DNA of 47,171 bases from an uncultured Clostridia bacterium (GCA_934132805.1 CAKPAB010000006.1:1-47171); one strand, 5' to 3'; shown: positions 8,110 through 17,244, counted from the stretch's first letter. Notes: generated by a model from the sequence alone, not told the origin. Program-made: numbers and translations.

Positions 8110-9066
8110 ATGTATAATTTAATAAGATTTTATAATCAAAACAGGAAGAAAATTTTTAAGATTATACTGGTTATAGTCTTTATAATTGCAATAATACAAT
8201 TGTTAAATTATTTTGCAAAAAAACAGAATGAAAGTGATGAAAATATTAATACTAATGTTGAGAGTAATATAACATATGAACAAGAGGTTATATCAAACAA
8301 ATCGGCGGTATCTGGTACAACAGTAAAAGGAGAAAAACTACAAAAAGATACAGAAGTTATACATGATTTTTTTGAATATTGTAATCAAGGCAATATAGAA
8401 CAAGCATATAGTGTACTTACTGATGAATGTAAAGAAGAGATGTATCCAACATTAGATGACTTTAAAAGAATTTATTATGATTATCTTTTTAATGGAGAAA
8501 AGAAATCATATACAATAGAAAATTGGACTGGAAGTATATATAGAGTAAGAATTACAGGAGATATACTATCAACAGGAAAATTAAATGAAAATGAAACAAG
8601 GCAAGATTATATGACTGTAGTACAAAAGGATGGAGAATATAAACTAAATATTAATAGTTATGTTGGTAGAACAACTCCTAATAAAACAACAGAAAATAAG
8701 GATATAAAAATTACTGTAAAAAGTATAGATACATATATGGATTATGAAATATATAATTTGTATATTGAAAATAATTCAAGTAATGATGTATTATTAGATA
8801 CTGATGATGATACAAAAGCAGTTTATTTGTTAGATAGTAATGAGAAAAAGTATTATTATTATAATAATGAAGTTTTGCAAAATAAATTATTGGTGCAAAG
8901 TAAACTTAAAAGTAATTTAGAAATTAAGTTTATGAGTTCATATGGTTCAACAAAGAAAATAAAAAATTTAGTATTTTCAAAAATGATATTGAATTATCAA
9001 GAATATAGAGACTTAAATGATAAAAAACAATTTACAGATTTTTGTAAATTTGAAGTTAATATATAA
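8110..9066 (+). CDS. Membrane-anchored VirB8-like (NTF2-like) protein
   Basis: A 318-residue protein with a short cytoplasmic N terminus and one membrane helix (about residues 14-36). A soluble part follows. Residues about 80-190 look like an NTF2-type domain (HDFFEYCNQGNIEQAYSVL, then an alternating alpha/beta pattern). Residues about 195-318 form a second beta-rich domain. A bitopic protein with NTF2-like folds is the standard form of VirB8/TcpC assembly factors, and the gene sits where such a protein is expected. No sequence motif proves the family, so the call rests on topology and context. Confidence 0.55.
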   Translation: MYNLIRFYNQNRKKIFKIILVIVFIIAIIQLLNYFAKKQNESDENINTNVESNITYEQEVISNKSAVSGTTVKGEKLQKDTEVIHDFFEYCNQGNIEQAYSVLTDECKEEMYPTLDDFKRIYYDYLFNGEKKSYTIENWTGSIYRVRITGDILSTGKLNENETRQDYMTVVQKDGEYKLNINSYVGRTTPNKTTENKDIKITVKSIDTYMDYEIYNLYIENNSSNDVLLDTDDDTKAVYLLDSNEKKYYYYNNEVLQNKLLVQSKLKSNLEIKFMSSYGSTKKIKNLVFSKMILNYQEYRDLNDKKQFTDFCKFEVNI

Positions 9067-9084
9067 AAAAGAAGGAGGTAATAA

Positions 9085-12000
9085 ATGGATAGTGATGATA
9101 TTAAATATATGGCAAAAAAAGTTTTAAGATTGATTTTTGCTGGAAAAAAAGCTAAAATAATATTAATAATAGTTTTAATTTTGTTATTGATATTATTTAT
9201 GTTATTACCTGCTTCTTTTTATTTTATTACGATAGATGATGGCATATGGGATGATGATGAAAAAGGAAAACCATCAAATTATACGGATAATGCAAAAATA
9301 TCAACTGATGCAACAAAGATGGGAATTGTAGTAGATAAGGATACTATGGTAAAAAATGGTTTAAAAGATTTAGGGTATGATGATGAAAAAATTGCTAATA
9401 TGACAGATGAAGATATTATAGAAGTATTTAAAATAAATAAAAAATTAAAAAAAGACCCTCCAATAACAAGTTTAGATGAGCTTACACAGGCAGAATTATT
9501 ATGGTGTCTTAATGATGCATATTCAAGTTATTTGAAAAAGCCAGCGGAATTAGAAAAGCTATTAAATGCAGAGTTAATTACTCAATATCCTGATTTAGGA
9601 CCAAATGTTACAGAGTTAAATGGTATAATAAAATTTGAAAGACATAAAGCAGATGGCTCAAGTGAATTTTTGACATATATAGATTCTAATACATTTACTG
9701 GATATGTTGATTCAAATAATACAGATGCTTTAAAATACTTCACATTAGATGAACAGGGAAATGCATTAGTTGCATATTCAGATAAGACAACAGAAACAGT
9801 AACTTCAAATGATGGAGATATGAAATTAAGTGATTATACAGATGGTTTAGATGATAGTAATAAACAATCTAATGGTAATTATAGTAAAACTACGATTACG
9901 GTTTCTTCAGTATCTATTAATTATAAAAGTGCAGTAGAAAAATATACAATGCCATTTAATTATTTGTGGTCTTTGTTAGTAATAGGTGAGGATAAAGATT
10001 TTGTATTGGAATTGGCAGACTTAGTTGAAAATAGTGAAATTACAATATCAATTTATGATAATATTGTAACTACTGAAGATGTAAATACATATACATATAA
10101 AAAAGAAACAAGGACTGATAAATATGCTAGACTTTCAGTAAGAAATGCTAGTGGTGTAAGTGGTTATCCAACTGAAAGATATTGGTCAGCAGAAGATTCA
10201 CCAAGTGGGAACTATGATCCACGATACCAGGCTTCTTATAACACAGATAGTACTGAATATAAGGTAACAAATACTGTTATAAATGAAAGAAATCAAATTA
10301 AATATGATTTAACAAAGGCTGATGTGTGGATAGTTGATTATAGTAAGGAATATGACTTTCCTAAGGATGCAACTTCAAGTGTTGATAGCAATTCGGCAGA
10401 TTTAGATGATACAGCATATACTCTTAATACAGAAACTTCAGTTAAAGGCGATGCGGCTGCAAATGATTCTGATATTCTTGCTTTTAAGCAGACTGTAGAA
10501 AATTTTGTTAAGAAAAAAGTTGGAAATTCGTCAACCTCAAGGAGTGGGACAGGTAGTGGAAGTAAGACTTCGGTTACTGAAAAGAAAAGTTCAGGTAGTG
10601 GAAATAAGAGTTCTGGTAGTGGTAAGGCACCAATTGGAGGCTCTACTAGTGGTGCTAATTCTAATAGCAATAGTGAAGAGGTAGAAGTTGTGGTTGTGGA
10701 TGCTGAACTTAAAAATTATGATCATTTTGTTGAGAGAAAGCATACTCAGACAGTAACTACTACAGATAAGACTTATGTGGCACAGACTCCGGTGAATAAT
10801 CCAAAGGATGATAAAAATGCAGATACGGATAATTTTGTGAAAATATTGTGTAAAGAAAGTCATGTTGAGGCTAAAAGTTATTTGACTGATGGTAAGACTA
10901 CTAGCTGGTTGTGGGAGATTATGGAGAAAAATTGCCCTGATTATATTGATTTGACTAAGTATTTGTTTTATAAGGTTACTGGTAGAAGTTTTGGAGTTGA
11001 TAGTTTTGATTTTTCAGCGTTTGATCCTGGAAGTTTTCAGACTGTAAGTGGAAGTGGCACAGCTTCTGAAATGTTACTTAATTTTATAAATACTTTTGAG
11101 GGAGGAAAAACTAATTCAGATGGAACAAAGTATATAGTAGAAGATGATGGTGCAGGGAATCTTGTTGTAGGTCATGGAATAGATATTTATAATAGTGGAT
11201 ATTTACAGGAATTTTTAGATGCAGGATACTCAGTAACAAAAGGTTCAGAAATAGATAAAGAATTTGTAGATAATTTAGAATTAATGGAAATAGAGAAACA
11301 TAGAAAAAATTTGCTTAGTAGGACTGCAGGAATAAATCTTACTGAATATCAAATAGCTGCATTGATTTCGAGAGCGTACAATTGTGGTGATGCTGGGGCA
11401 ACAGGAACTAGAAATGGAAAAAACTTTGTTCAAGCATATACTGCTTATTGGAATCAAGACAGAGATGATAAGTATAGTAAAAAAGATTCTAATGCTGATT
11501 TTAATCATAAGTTATATACTGAATATATGAGTAAACCTGTTACAAGTGGTGGAAAATATTTGAAAGGACTTGAAACAAGAAGAAAAGCAGAATGGACACT
11601 ATTTCAAACAGGATATGATACCGTTTCAGGACAATGGTATTCTGCAGGAGGAGGGTCAGTAATTGAAGCTGCAAAAGAAATACATGCTTACATGGAACAA
11701 AATGGATATACATATTGTGTATATGGTGGAAATGGTTATGAAGAATGTAAAGGTGGAGGACATGGATTAAATACGACATTTGAACAATCTAAGAATGGTT
11801 ATCATCATACATGTTGTGCAACATATGTATCATGGGTATTACAAAAAGCTGGATATTTGAGTGAATCAGAGCATAGCAATAGTGCATCTGGATTACAAAG
11901 TATAATGAAGAAAAAGGGATTTAAGGTCATTAATAATCAAGCGGATTTACAACCAGGAGATGTATTATGTTATAGTTCACATGTTGAAATATATGCAGGA

Positions 12001-12102
12001 GATAACAAAGTTTATAATGCTGGTAGTGGTAGAGCAATTAGAAGTGCATCACCAGCAAATGTATATAGAAGCTTTAATTATGCATTGAGACCAGTAAAAT
12101 AA
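9085..12102 (+). CDS. VirB1-like double peptidoglycan hydrolase (GH24-like lysozyme plus NlpC/P60-like peptidase), membrane-anchored
   Basis: A 1005-residue protein with a strong AAGGAGG RBS. One N-terminal membrane helix (about residues 24-52) is followed by a large extracellular domain of unknown fold (about 60-480) and a Ser/Gly-rich linker (about 483-535). A GH24/phage-lysozyme-like domain comes next (about 660-845): FINTFEGG with candidate catalytic E672, and NLVVGHGID. The C-terminal NlpC/P60-like domain (about 850-1005) has TCCATYVSWVL (likely nucleophile C911) and SHVEIYAGD (H966). It would cut both glycan and peptide bonds to let the T4SS pass the wall. Gram-positive conjugation systems carry comparable two-domain VirB1-like enzymes. 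Codon choice changes near 11050, where the hydrolase part begins, which may mark an old fusion. Confidence 0.82.
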   Translation: MDSDDIKYMAKKVLRLIFAGKKAKIILIIVLILLLILFMLLPASFYFITIDDGIWDDDEKGKPSNYTDNAKISTDATKMGIVVDKDTMVKNGLKDLGYDDEKIANMTDEDIIEVFKINKKLKKDPPITSLDELTQAELLWCLNDAYSSYLKKPAELEKLLNAELITQYPDLGPNVTELNGIIKFERHKADGSSEFLTYIDSNTFTGYVDSNNTDALKYFTLDEQGNALVAYSDKTTETVTSNDGDMKLSDYTDGLDDSNKQSNGNYSKTTITVSSVSINYKSAVEKYTMPFNYLWSLLVIGEDKDFVLELADLVENSEITISIYDNIVTTEDVNTYTYKKETRTDKYARLSVRNASGVSGYPTERYWSAEDSPSGNYDPRYQASYNTDSTEYKVTNTVINERNQIKYDLTKADVWIVDYSKEYDFPKDATSSVDSNSADLDDTAYTLNTETSVKGDAAANDSDILAFKQTVENFVKKKVGNSSTSRSGTGSGSKTSVTEKKSSGSGNKSSGSGKAPIGGSTSGANSNSNSEEVEVVVVDAELKNYDHFVERKHTQTVTTTDKTYVAQTPVNNPKDDKNADTDNFVKILCKESHVEAKSYLTDGKTTSWLWEIMEKNCPDYIDLTKYLFYKVTGRSFGVDSFDFSAFDPGSFQTVSGSGTASEMLLNFINTFEGGKTNSDGTKYIVEDDGAGNLVVGHGIDIYNSGYLQEFLDAGYSVTKGSEIDKEFVDNLELMEIEKHRKNLLSRTAGINLTEYQIAALISRAYNCGDAGATGTRNGKNFVQAYTAYWNQDRDDKYSKKDSNADFNHKLYTEYMSKPVTSGGKYLKGLETRRKAEWTLFQTGYDTVSGQWYSAGGGSVIEAAKEIHAYMEQNGYTYCVYGGNGYEECKGGGHGLNTTFEQSKNGYHHTCCATYVSWVLQKAGYLSESEHSNSASGLQSIMKKKGFKVINNQADLQPGDVLCYSSHVEIYAGDNKVYNAGSGRAIRSASPANVYRSFNYALRPVK

Positions 12103-12111
12103 GGAGGTATT

Positions 12112-13452
12112 ATGACAAATTTAAAAAAAATAATAATATTTCTTATATTATTAATAATTGCAATAATTGTAATTATATTTGCTATAATAAATTCTAATAA
12201 AGGAGAATTAATTTATAATATAGATGAAACAGGAAGTTCAGAGGAAGAAACTAATGTTATAAATGCAGATTTGCAATTAGTAAAAAATAGAAATGATTAT
12301 TTTTCAGTAGAACAATGTGTTGAAAAATTTTATATGTATTATGGGTATATTTTTGATAATTCTACAAGTACTCAAAATACTGAAGAATATGAGGATGAAG
12401 ATCTTTTTGAAATAACAGAAAGTGATGCAAAATCAAGTGTATATAAAATGTTGGACAGCCAATATATAGAATATGATAAAATAACAGAAGATAATATAAA
12501 ACAAAAAATTGATGAAATTAAAATTTCAGATGTTGATATTACAGAAATGTATGTAGCACAATTAAATGTAAATGTTTCTATGTATTTAGTAAAAGGAAGA
12601 CTAAAAGAACAAAAAACACGAAATATTAGTGATTTTATGATAATGTTAAAGGTAGATGCTTCTAATAATACATTTTCAGTATTTTTAAAAGATTATATAG
12701 AAAATAATTATTCTAATATTAAAGTAGGAGATATTGTTAAATGGAATCTTAATGAGACAATAGAAAAAAATAATGTAAATATATATGATTACAAAATTAT
12801 TGATGATGAAACATATATTAGTAATTTAATTTCAAAATATAAATATGAAGTTTTATATGATAAAGAAACAGCATATAAAAGTTTAGATGATGAATATAGA
12901 CAAAAACGATTTAAAAGTTTTGAAAATTTTGAAAGTTATGCAAAATCTAATATAAAAAGAAACGTAATTTTAAAATTAAATAAGTATCAAATAAATAAAT
13001 ATGATGACTATACTGAATATGTATGTCAAGATACTTCTGGAAATTATTATATATTTAATGAAAAATCAGTTATGAATTATGGTTTAATATTAGATACATA
13101 TACTATTAATATTCCATCTTTTATAAAAAAATATAATAAATCAGAAACTCAAGTTAAGGTAGGAATGAATGTTGAGAAAATATTGATGGCTATAAAGGAA
13201 AAAGATTATAATTATGTGTATAGTAAATTGGATGATACTTATAAAGCAAATAATTTTAAGACTGTTGAAGAGTTACAAAATTATATTGAAAAAGTATTTG
13301 TTAGTGATAATGTGACTTATGATAAATATAATGATTTAGGAAATGTATATACTTATAAATTGCTTATAAATGGAGATAGCAATTCTGACATAACAGTAAT
13401 AGTTAAATTATTAGATGATTATGATTTTAAAATGTCTTTTGAAATAAAGTAA
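12112..13452 (+). CDS. Membrane-anchored protein with NTF2-like repeats, T4SS-associated
   Basis: A 446-residue protein starting 9 bp after the hydrolase stop with an AAGGAGG RBS. One membrane helix (about residues 5-27) precedes a largely acidic and hydrophilic outer part. The C-terminal region (about 350-446; KEKDYNYVYSKLDDTYKANN) resembles the NTF2-like segment of the 318-residue protein in this operon, and a related segment lies near 235-340. It is the last gene of the apparatus operon and is probably a structural or assembly component. I do not recognise a named family. Confidence 0.55.
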   Translation: MTNLKKIIIFLILLIIAIIVIIFAIINSNKGELIYNIDETGSSEEETNVINADLQLVKNRNDYFSVEQCVEKFYMYYGYIFDNSTSTQNTEEYEDEDLFEITESDAKSSVYKMLDSQYIEYDKITEDNIKQKIDEIKISDVDITEMYVAQLNVNVSMYLVKGRLKEQKTRNISDFMIMLKVDASNNTFSVFLKDYIENNYSNIKVGDIVKWNLNETIEKNNVNIYDYKIIDDETYISNLISKYKYEVLYDKETAYKSLDDEYRQKRFKSFENFESYAKSNIKRNVILKLNKYQINKYDDYTEYVCQDTSGNYYIFNEKSVMNYGLILDTYTINIPSFIKKYNKSETQVKVGMNVEKILMAIKEKDYNYVYSKLDDTYKANNFKTVEELQNYIEKVFVSDNVTYDKYNDLGNVYTYKLLINGDSNSDITVIVKLLDDYDFKMSFEIK

Positions 13453-13497
13453 GAGATAACGAATAATATTATGTTGTTTTTTATCGAAAAATTCTTC

Positions 13498-13525
13498 TTG
13501 ACAAGTAACATAAAATCATGATAAT
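13498..13525 (+). promoter_or_regulatory. Orphan promoter directly before a palindrome
   Basis: A perfect -35 TTGACA (13498-13503), a 16-bp spacer and GATAAT (13520-13525) point to the inverted repeat at 13529-13562. No open reading frame follows within about 300 bp. Confidence 0.5.
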
Positions 13526-13528
13526 ATG

Positions 13529-13562
13529 TAGCCATGCAATTAATTAGACAATTGCATGGCTA
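13529..13562 (+). terminator. Perfect 13-bp inverted repeat; terminator-like hairpin after the T4SS operon
   Basis: TAGCCATGCAATT and AATTGCATGGCTA flank an eight-base spacer, with AAAATTTTT following. It is probably the T4SS operon terminator. The start site predicted from the promoter at 13498-13525 falls inside its left arm, so it could also be a short RNA or an operator. Confidence 0.55.
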
Positions 13563-13570
13563 AAATTTTT

Positions 13571-13795
13571 AAATAGAAGATTTAATTCAAACAACTTAGA
13601 AAATACAAAAAAATAATTTTAAATTCTGTGTTACAATTTTCAAAAGTAACAATTTAATCAAAGAATTAAAAAATAAATCTAAAAAAATACCCCAAAAGTA
13701 TATAGAAAATTAATGAAGTGTAAATGATGCTAATACACTAGTAGTCCGTAAGTGCCTTTTTAACTGTAAATTTAATAAAAGTTTACTAAATAGTG
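13571..13795. other. AT-rich non-coding stretch
   Basis: No credible gene is seen. A slightly GC-richer block (about 13726-13760) contains ACTAGTAGTCCGTAAGTGCC; I do not recognise it. GTAAATTT/AAGTTTAC (about 13765-13785) is an imperfect palindrome just upstream of the ABC transporter promoter and could be an operator. Confidence 0.35.
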
Positions 13796-13824
13796 TTGTA
13801 AAAAACAAAGAAATTTAGTATAAT
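13796..13824 (+). promoter_or_regulatory. Promoter of the ABC transporter operon
   Basis: TTGTAA at 13796-13801 and a perfect TATAAT at 13819-13824 have a 17-bp spacer. The leader to the start codon at 13895 is about 65 bases. Confidence 0.65.
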
Positions 13825-13894
13825 TAGAAAGGAAGACATATGGTAAATAAATTTGTTCTTGCAAATTTAAAATCTTATCAAAAGGAGGGAGTCT

Positions 13895-14620
13895 ATGATA
13901 GAAATAAAAAATGTATCAAAAAAATACAAAAAAGACAAGAAAGTAATAGACAACTTAAATTTAGAAATAAAAGATGGGGAGATATTCGGTTTTTTGGGGC
14001 CAAATGGGGCAGGAAAAACTACAACAATAAAAATGATAACAGGCATATTAAATATAGATGAAGGTGATATTTTAATAGACAAAAAAAGTATAAAAAACGA
14101 ACCACTAGAAGCCAAAAAATTAATGGGGTTAGTGCCAGATAGTCCAGATGTATTTTTAAAATTGAAAGGAATAGAATATTTAAATTTTATAGCAGACGTA
14201 TATGAAATTTCTACAGAAAATAGACAAAAAAGAATTAAGGAATTAGCGGAAAAATTTGAGTTAATAAATGTATTAAATAATAAAATAGAAAGTTATTCAC
14301 ATGGAATGAGACAAAAATTAATAATAATAGGAGTATTATTACATGATCCTAAAAATTGGATATTAGATGAGCCAATGACTGGATTGGATCCTAAATCGTC
14401 ATTTGAATTAAAAAACATGATGAGGGAACACGCAAGTAAAAATAATACTGTATTTTTCTCAACACATATTTTAGATGTTGCAGAAAGGGTTTGTGATAGA
14501 ATAGGAATAATAGATAAAGGAAAATTAATTTTTGTTGGGACATATGAAGATTTGAAAAAGGAATTAAAAGAAAATAAATCTTTGGAAGAATTATTTATGG
14601 AGATAATAGAAAATGAATAA
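13895..14620 (+). CDS. ABC transporter ATP-binding protein
   Basis: A 241-residue nucleotide-binding subunit. Walker A GPNGAGKTT lies at residues 35-43, the signature is YSHGMRQK (about 134-141), and Walker B with its catalytic Glu is ILDEPMTGLDP (about 153-163). The switch His is in FFSTHILD. It fits the exporter-type ABC-2 ATPases (CcmA/NatA-like). The RBS AAGGAGGGAG supports the start. The next gene overlaps by 8 bp and encodes its membrane partner, so the two form an exporter. The substrate cannot be told. Confidence 0.93.
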   Translation: MIEIKNVSKKYKKDKKVIDNLNLEIKDGEIFGFLGPNGAGKTTTIKMITGILNIDEGDILIDKKSIKNEPLEAKKLMGLVPDSPDVFLKLKGIEYLNFIADVYEISTENRQKRIKELAEKFELINVLNNKIESYSHGMRQKLIIIGVLLHDPKNWILDEPMTGLDPKSSFELKNMMREHASKNNTVFFSTHILDVAERVCDRIGIIDKGKLIFVGTYEDLKKELKENKSLEELFMEIIENE

Positions 14621-16307
14621 AAAAATAAAAAATATATTTAATTTAACAAAAATTCTTTTTAAAAATTCTTTTCAAAACCCATATATAATTGATCCGAAAA
14701 CAAATAAAATAAATAAAAAATCTATTTTTGTGTGGCTATTGGTAATAGTAACTTTTACAATATCATTTTTAAGTTTAAAGGTGATTGAAAAATTGGTGGA
14801 AATTGGACAACCTACATTATTTTTAGAAATATTCTTTTTTGTAGTAATGTTTATAATGTTTTTTCAGGTGATATTAGCTAGTACAAATGTATATTTCTTT
14901 TCGAAAGATTTGGAAGTGTTACTGCCATTGCCAATAAAATCGGAACAATTATTAATTGCAAAATTTAATACATTATTAATTAATTTATATTTTTCGGAAT
15001 TAATTTTTGTGTTGTTTCCATTAATTATTTATGGAATTTGTACAAATGCAGGAATAATATATTATTTTTATTTAATTTTAATTTTATTAATTTTTCCTAT
15101 TTTGCCGGCATTATTTATTAGTATAATAACAATGTTTTCTATGAAATTATCAAAATTTATAAAAAATAAAGATGTGTTTCAAATAATTATTACATTAATT
15201 TTTATTATTTTAGTATTTTTGTTAGAATTTAAAGTAGGAACAAATTTTGTTAATAAAGTAGGAGATACTGATAATTTAACAGAAGAAGGAGTTATACAAA
15301 TATTTAGTGAATATACAAATAAATTAAAAAATATTTATAATTATTTTTTAGAAATAAATCCTACAATTTATTTATTAGAAAATTATAATAAAATAAATTC
15401 TATTTTTAATTTATTGAAAATAATTTTTATTGATTTTTTATTTTTTATTTTATTTATTTTTATAGGAAAAAAATATTATTTAAAAAATATTTTAAAAAAT
15501 AATAATAATTATTATTTAAATAAATCACAAGAAAAAATAATAGAAAAAAAATCAAAAAAAATAAATAAGGGAAAATCATATGTAAAAAAAGAATTTAATT
15601 TATTATTTAAAAATCCAATATTTTTTATGCAATGTATTTTTCCAATTTTAATATTAATAGTTTCTCTTGTTATAATAACTTCTACAATGTTGCCAAATAT
15701 AAGAATGATTTTAATGTCTGATTTATTTGGAGGCGAAATAGATTTTTCGTTAGACTTAAGTGTTGTGAGCGTGGTAATTGCAATTATTCAGCTAATACTT
15801 TCAGTATCTAATATTTCAATTACAGCTATATCAAGAGAGGGGAAAAATGTAAATTATATGAAATTTATTCCTGTTGATTTCTATAAACAATTTATTTATA
15901 AATCATTGCCACAGATAATTATTAATAGTATTTTAATTTTTGTTATTTTAATTTTAATTAAATTTATTTTTCCGGAATTTAATTTAATTTATTTATTTTT
16001 AATTTTTATTATTTCTAATTTATTAAATATTGCCGGAAGTGAATTAATGGTTGTTGTTGATTTATGGAGACCTAATTTAAATTGGAAGGCGGATTATGAG
16101 GCTGCTAAAAGCAATAATAAATTGTTTCAATATGGTTTTGCTATAATTGTTATTTTATTTATTGTGTATTTTTATAAAATTTTTAAGGATATTAATTTGA
16201 TGTTGGCATGTTGTTTAATTTTATTAATTTTATTTATTTTTGTTTTTTTATTAAATTTAATTATTAAATTTAATATTAATAAATTATTTAAAAAAATAAA
16301 TAATTAG
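14613..16307 (+). CDS. ABC exporter permease (ABC-2-like)
   Basis: A 564-residue polytopic membrane protein with about 11-13 hydrophobic segments. An amphipathic Lys/Asn-rich loop (about residues 290-325) lies between two membrane halves. It overlaps the ATPase gene by 8 bp, which implies translational coupling. Its length and layout resemble the large permeases of putative ABC exporters in Clostridia. The sequence is extremely AT-rich, with long runs of Ile/Leu/Phe/Asn/Lys codons, especially in the second half. Confidence 0.82.
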   Translation: MNKKIKNIFNLTKILFKNSFQNPYIIDPKTNKINKKSIFVWLLVIVTFTISFLSLKVIEKLVEIGQPTLFLEIFFFVVMFIMFFQVILASTNVYFFSKDLEVLLPLPIKSEQLLIAKFNTLLINLYFSELIFVLFPLIIYGICTNAGIIYYFYLILILLIFPILPALFISIITMFSMKLSKFIKNKDVFQIIITLIFIILVFLLEFKVGTNFVNKVGDTDNLTEEGVIQIFSEYTNKLKNIYNYFLEINPTIYLLENYNKINSIFNLLKIIFIDFLFFILFIFIGKKYYLKNILKNNNNYYLNKSQEKIIEKKSKKINKGKSYVKKEFNLLFKNPIFFMQCIFPILILIVSLVIITSTMLPNIRMILMSDLFGGEIDFSLDLSVVSVVIAIIQLILSVSNISITAISREGKNVNYMKFIPVDFYKQFIYKSLPQIIINSILIFVILILIKFIFPEFNLIYLFLIFIISNLLNIAGSELMVVVDLWRPNLNWKADYEAAKSNNKLFQYGFAIIVILFIVYFYKIFKDINLMLACCLILLILFIFVFLLNLIIKFNINKLFKKINN

Positions 16308-16371
16308 ATAAATATAAAATATGTAAATAAATATTTAAATAAAATAATTATGAAATATTTTAAAAAATAAT

Positions 16372-16413
16372 AAAAAAGTTGCAAAAAATGTGTTGATTTT
16401 TTACAACTTTTTT
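16372..16413. terminator. Bidirectional terminator between ABC permease and J-domain gene
   Basis: A long hairpin: AAAAAAGTTG and AAAAAAT pair with ATTTTTT and CAACTTTTTT around loop GTGTTG, with one C/A mismatch. A and T tracts on both sides serve the two convergent genes. Confidence 0.8.
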
Positions 16414-16421
16414 AATTATTT

Positions 16422-17093
16422 TTATTTAAATATATTTAAAAATAAATTTACAAAAAATTGCAAAATAGAGTTTGAATTATATAAATTAATTAAATAATTT
16501 TTTGTAAAAGGAATATGCCATAAAATAAAAAATAAAATTAAAAAAATAAAAATAGTAATAATTAGTGCTAATATATTTTTAAAGAATTTCTCAAAATTAA
16601 AAAAGTCTTTAAAATTAAAATAATTGTAATTTTTATTATTTAAATTATTATATTCATAATTATTTTTATTTGATTTATAATTTTCAAAATTAGAATAATT
16701 ATTTGTATTAACAGTTTTGTTTTTTTCATAATTTTCGGAATTTTGATTATTTTCTAAATTAAAATTATTATAATTATTTAAATAATTTAATTTTTGCTTT
16801 AAAATATTTAAATTATTTTTTAAATTAATATTTTCTTCATAAAGACGATTATAATCACTAATAGAAATTTGTGTATCTTTTAAATTTAAATCATAATTTT
16901 TTCTTTTTTCTGAATTAGATAAAATATCATAAGCTTCATTTATTTTTTTTATTTTTTCTTCATATTTATTTTTTTCTTCTTCTTTTTGCAAGTCAGGATG
17001 ATATTTTTTAACTAATGTTTTATATGCTTTTTCTATTATTTCTGGAGAAGCATTTTGGCTAACTTCTAATATATCATAATAATTTTCTTCCAA
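16422..17093 (-). CDS. J-domain (DnaJ-like) co-chaperone with membrane tail
   Basis: About 223 residues. The J domain is N-terminal (about residues 2-68 from the TTG start) and includes the HPD motif in KKYHPDLQ, so it should stimulate a DnaK-type Hsp70. A short coiled coil and a region very rich in Asn and Tyr (about 100-165) follow. A membrane helix (about 178-200) and a short tail close the protein. I chose the TTG start at 17093 because AAAGGA lies 9 bases upstream. An in-frame ATG at 17111 has no RBS and sits at the predicted start of transcription. The zinc-finger and C-terminal domains of true DnaJ are absent. The substrate is unknown; the tail places it at the membrane. Confidence 0.8.
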   Translation of the reverse strand: MEENYYDILEVSQNASPEIIEKAYKTLVKKYHPDLQKEEEKNKYEEKIKKINEAYDILSNSEKRKNYDLNLKDTQISISDYNRLYEENINLKNNLNILKQKLNYLNNYNNFNLENNQNSENYEKNKTVNTNNYSNFENYKSNKNNYEYNNLNNKNYNYFNFKDFFNFEKFFKNILALIITIFIFLILFFILWHIPFTKNYLINLYNSNSILQFFVNLFLNIFK

Positions 17094-17115
17094 TAAAATC
17101 AATCCTTTCATTAAT

Positions 17116-17124
17116 AATATAACA
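17116..17124 (-). promoter_or_regulatory. Extended -10 promoter of the J-domain gene
   Basis: On the minus strand TGTTATATT matches an extended -10. It would start RNA near 17109, which favours the internal TTG start codon at 17093. Confidence 0.4.
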
Positions 17125-17199
17125 TAAAAATAGAAAAAAATAAATTAAATTATTGAAAATTTTTGAAATATATTAGAGAAAAAATCAAAAGGGTATAGT

Positions 17200-17228
17200 T
17201 TCACAATTTATTTTATTATGAATAAAAT
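17200..17228 (+). promoter_or_regulatory. Promoter of the patatin-like gene
   Basis: TTCACA (17200-17205), a 17-bp spacer and TAAAAT (17223-17228) lie 17 bp before the start codon. The RBS AAGGTGA lies between. Confidence 0.5.
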
Positions 17229-17244
17229 AATATAAGGTGATTTT

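Noticed and set aside
1..13452. tRNA-Ser as integration site of a T4SS-bearing element
   Set aside because: No integrase gene and no repeat of the tRNA 3' end was seen at the far end of the T4SS locus. The far end of an element could still lie outside the window.
13840..14061. 73-codon frame overlapping the start of the ABC ATPase, with AAAGGAAG before its ATG
   Set aside because: Most of it is out of frame within Walker A coding sequence. It may act as a short upstream reading frame, but the peptide itself is not credible.
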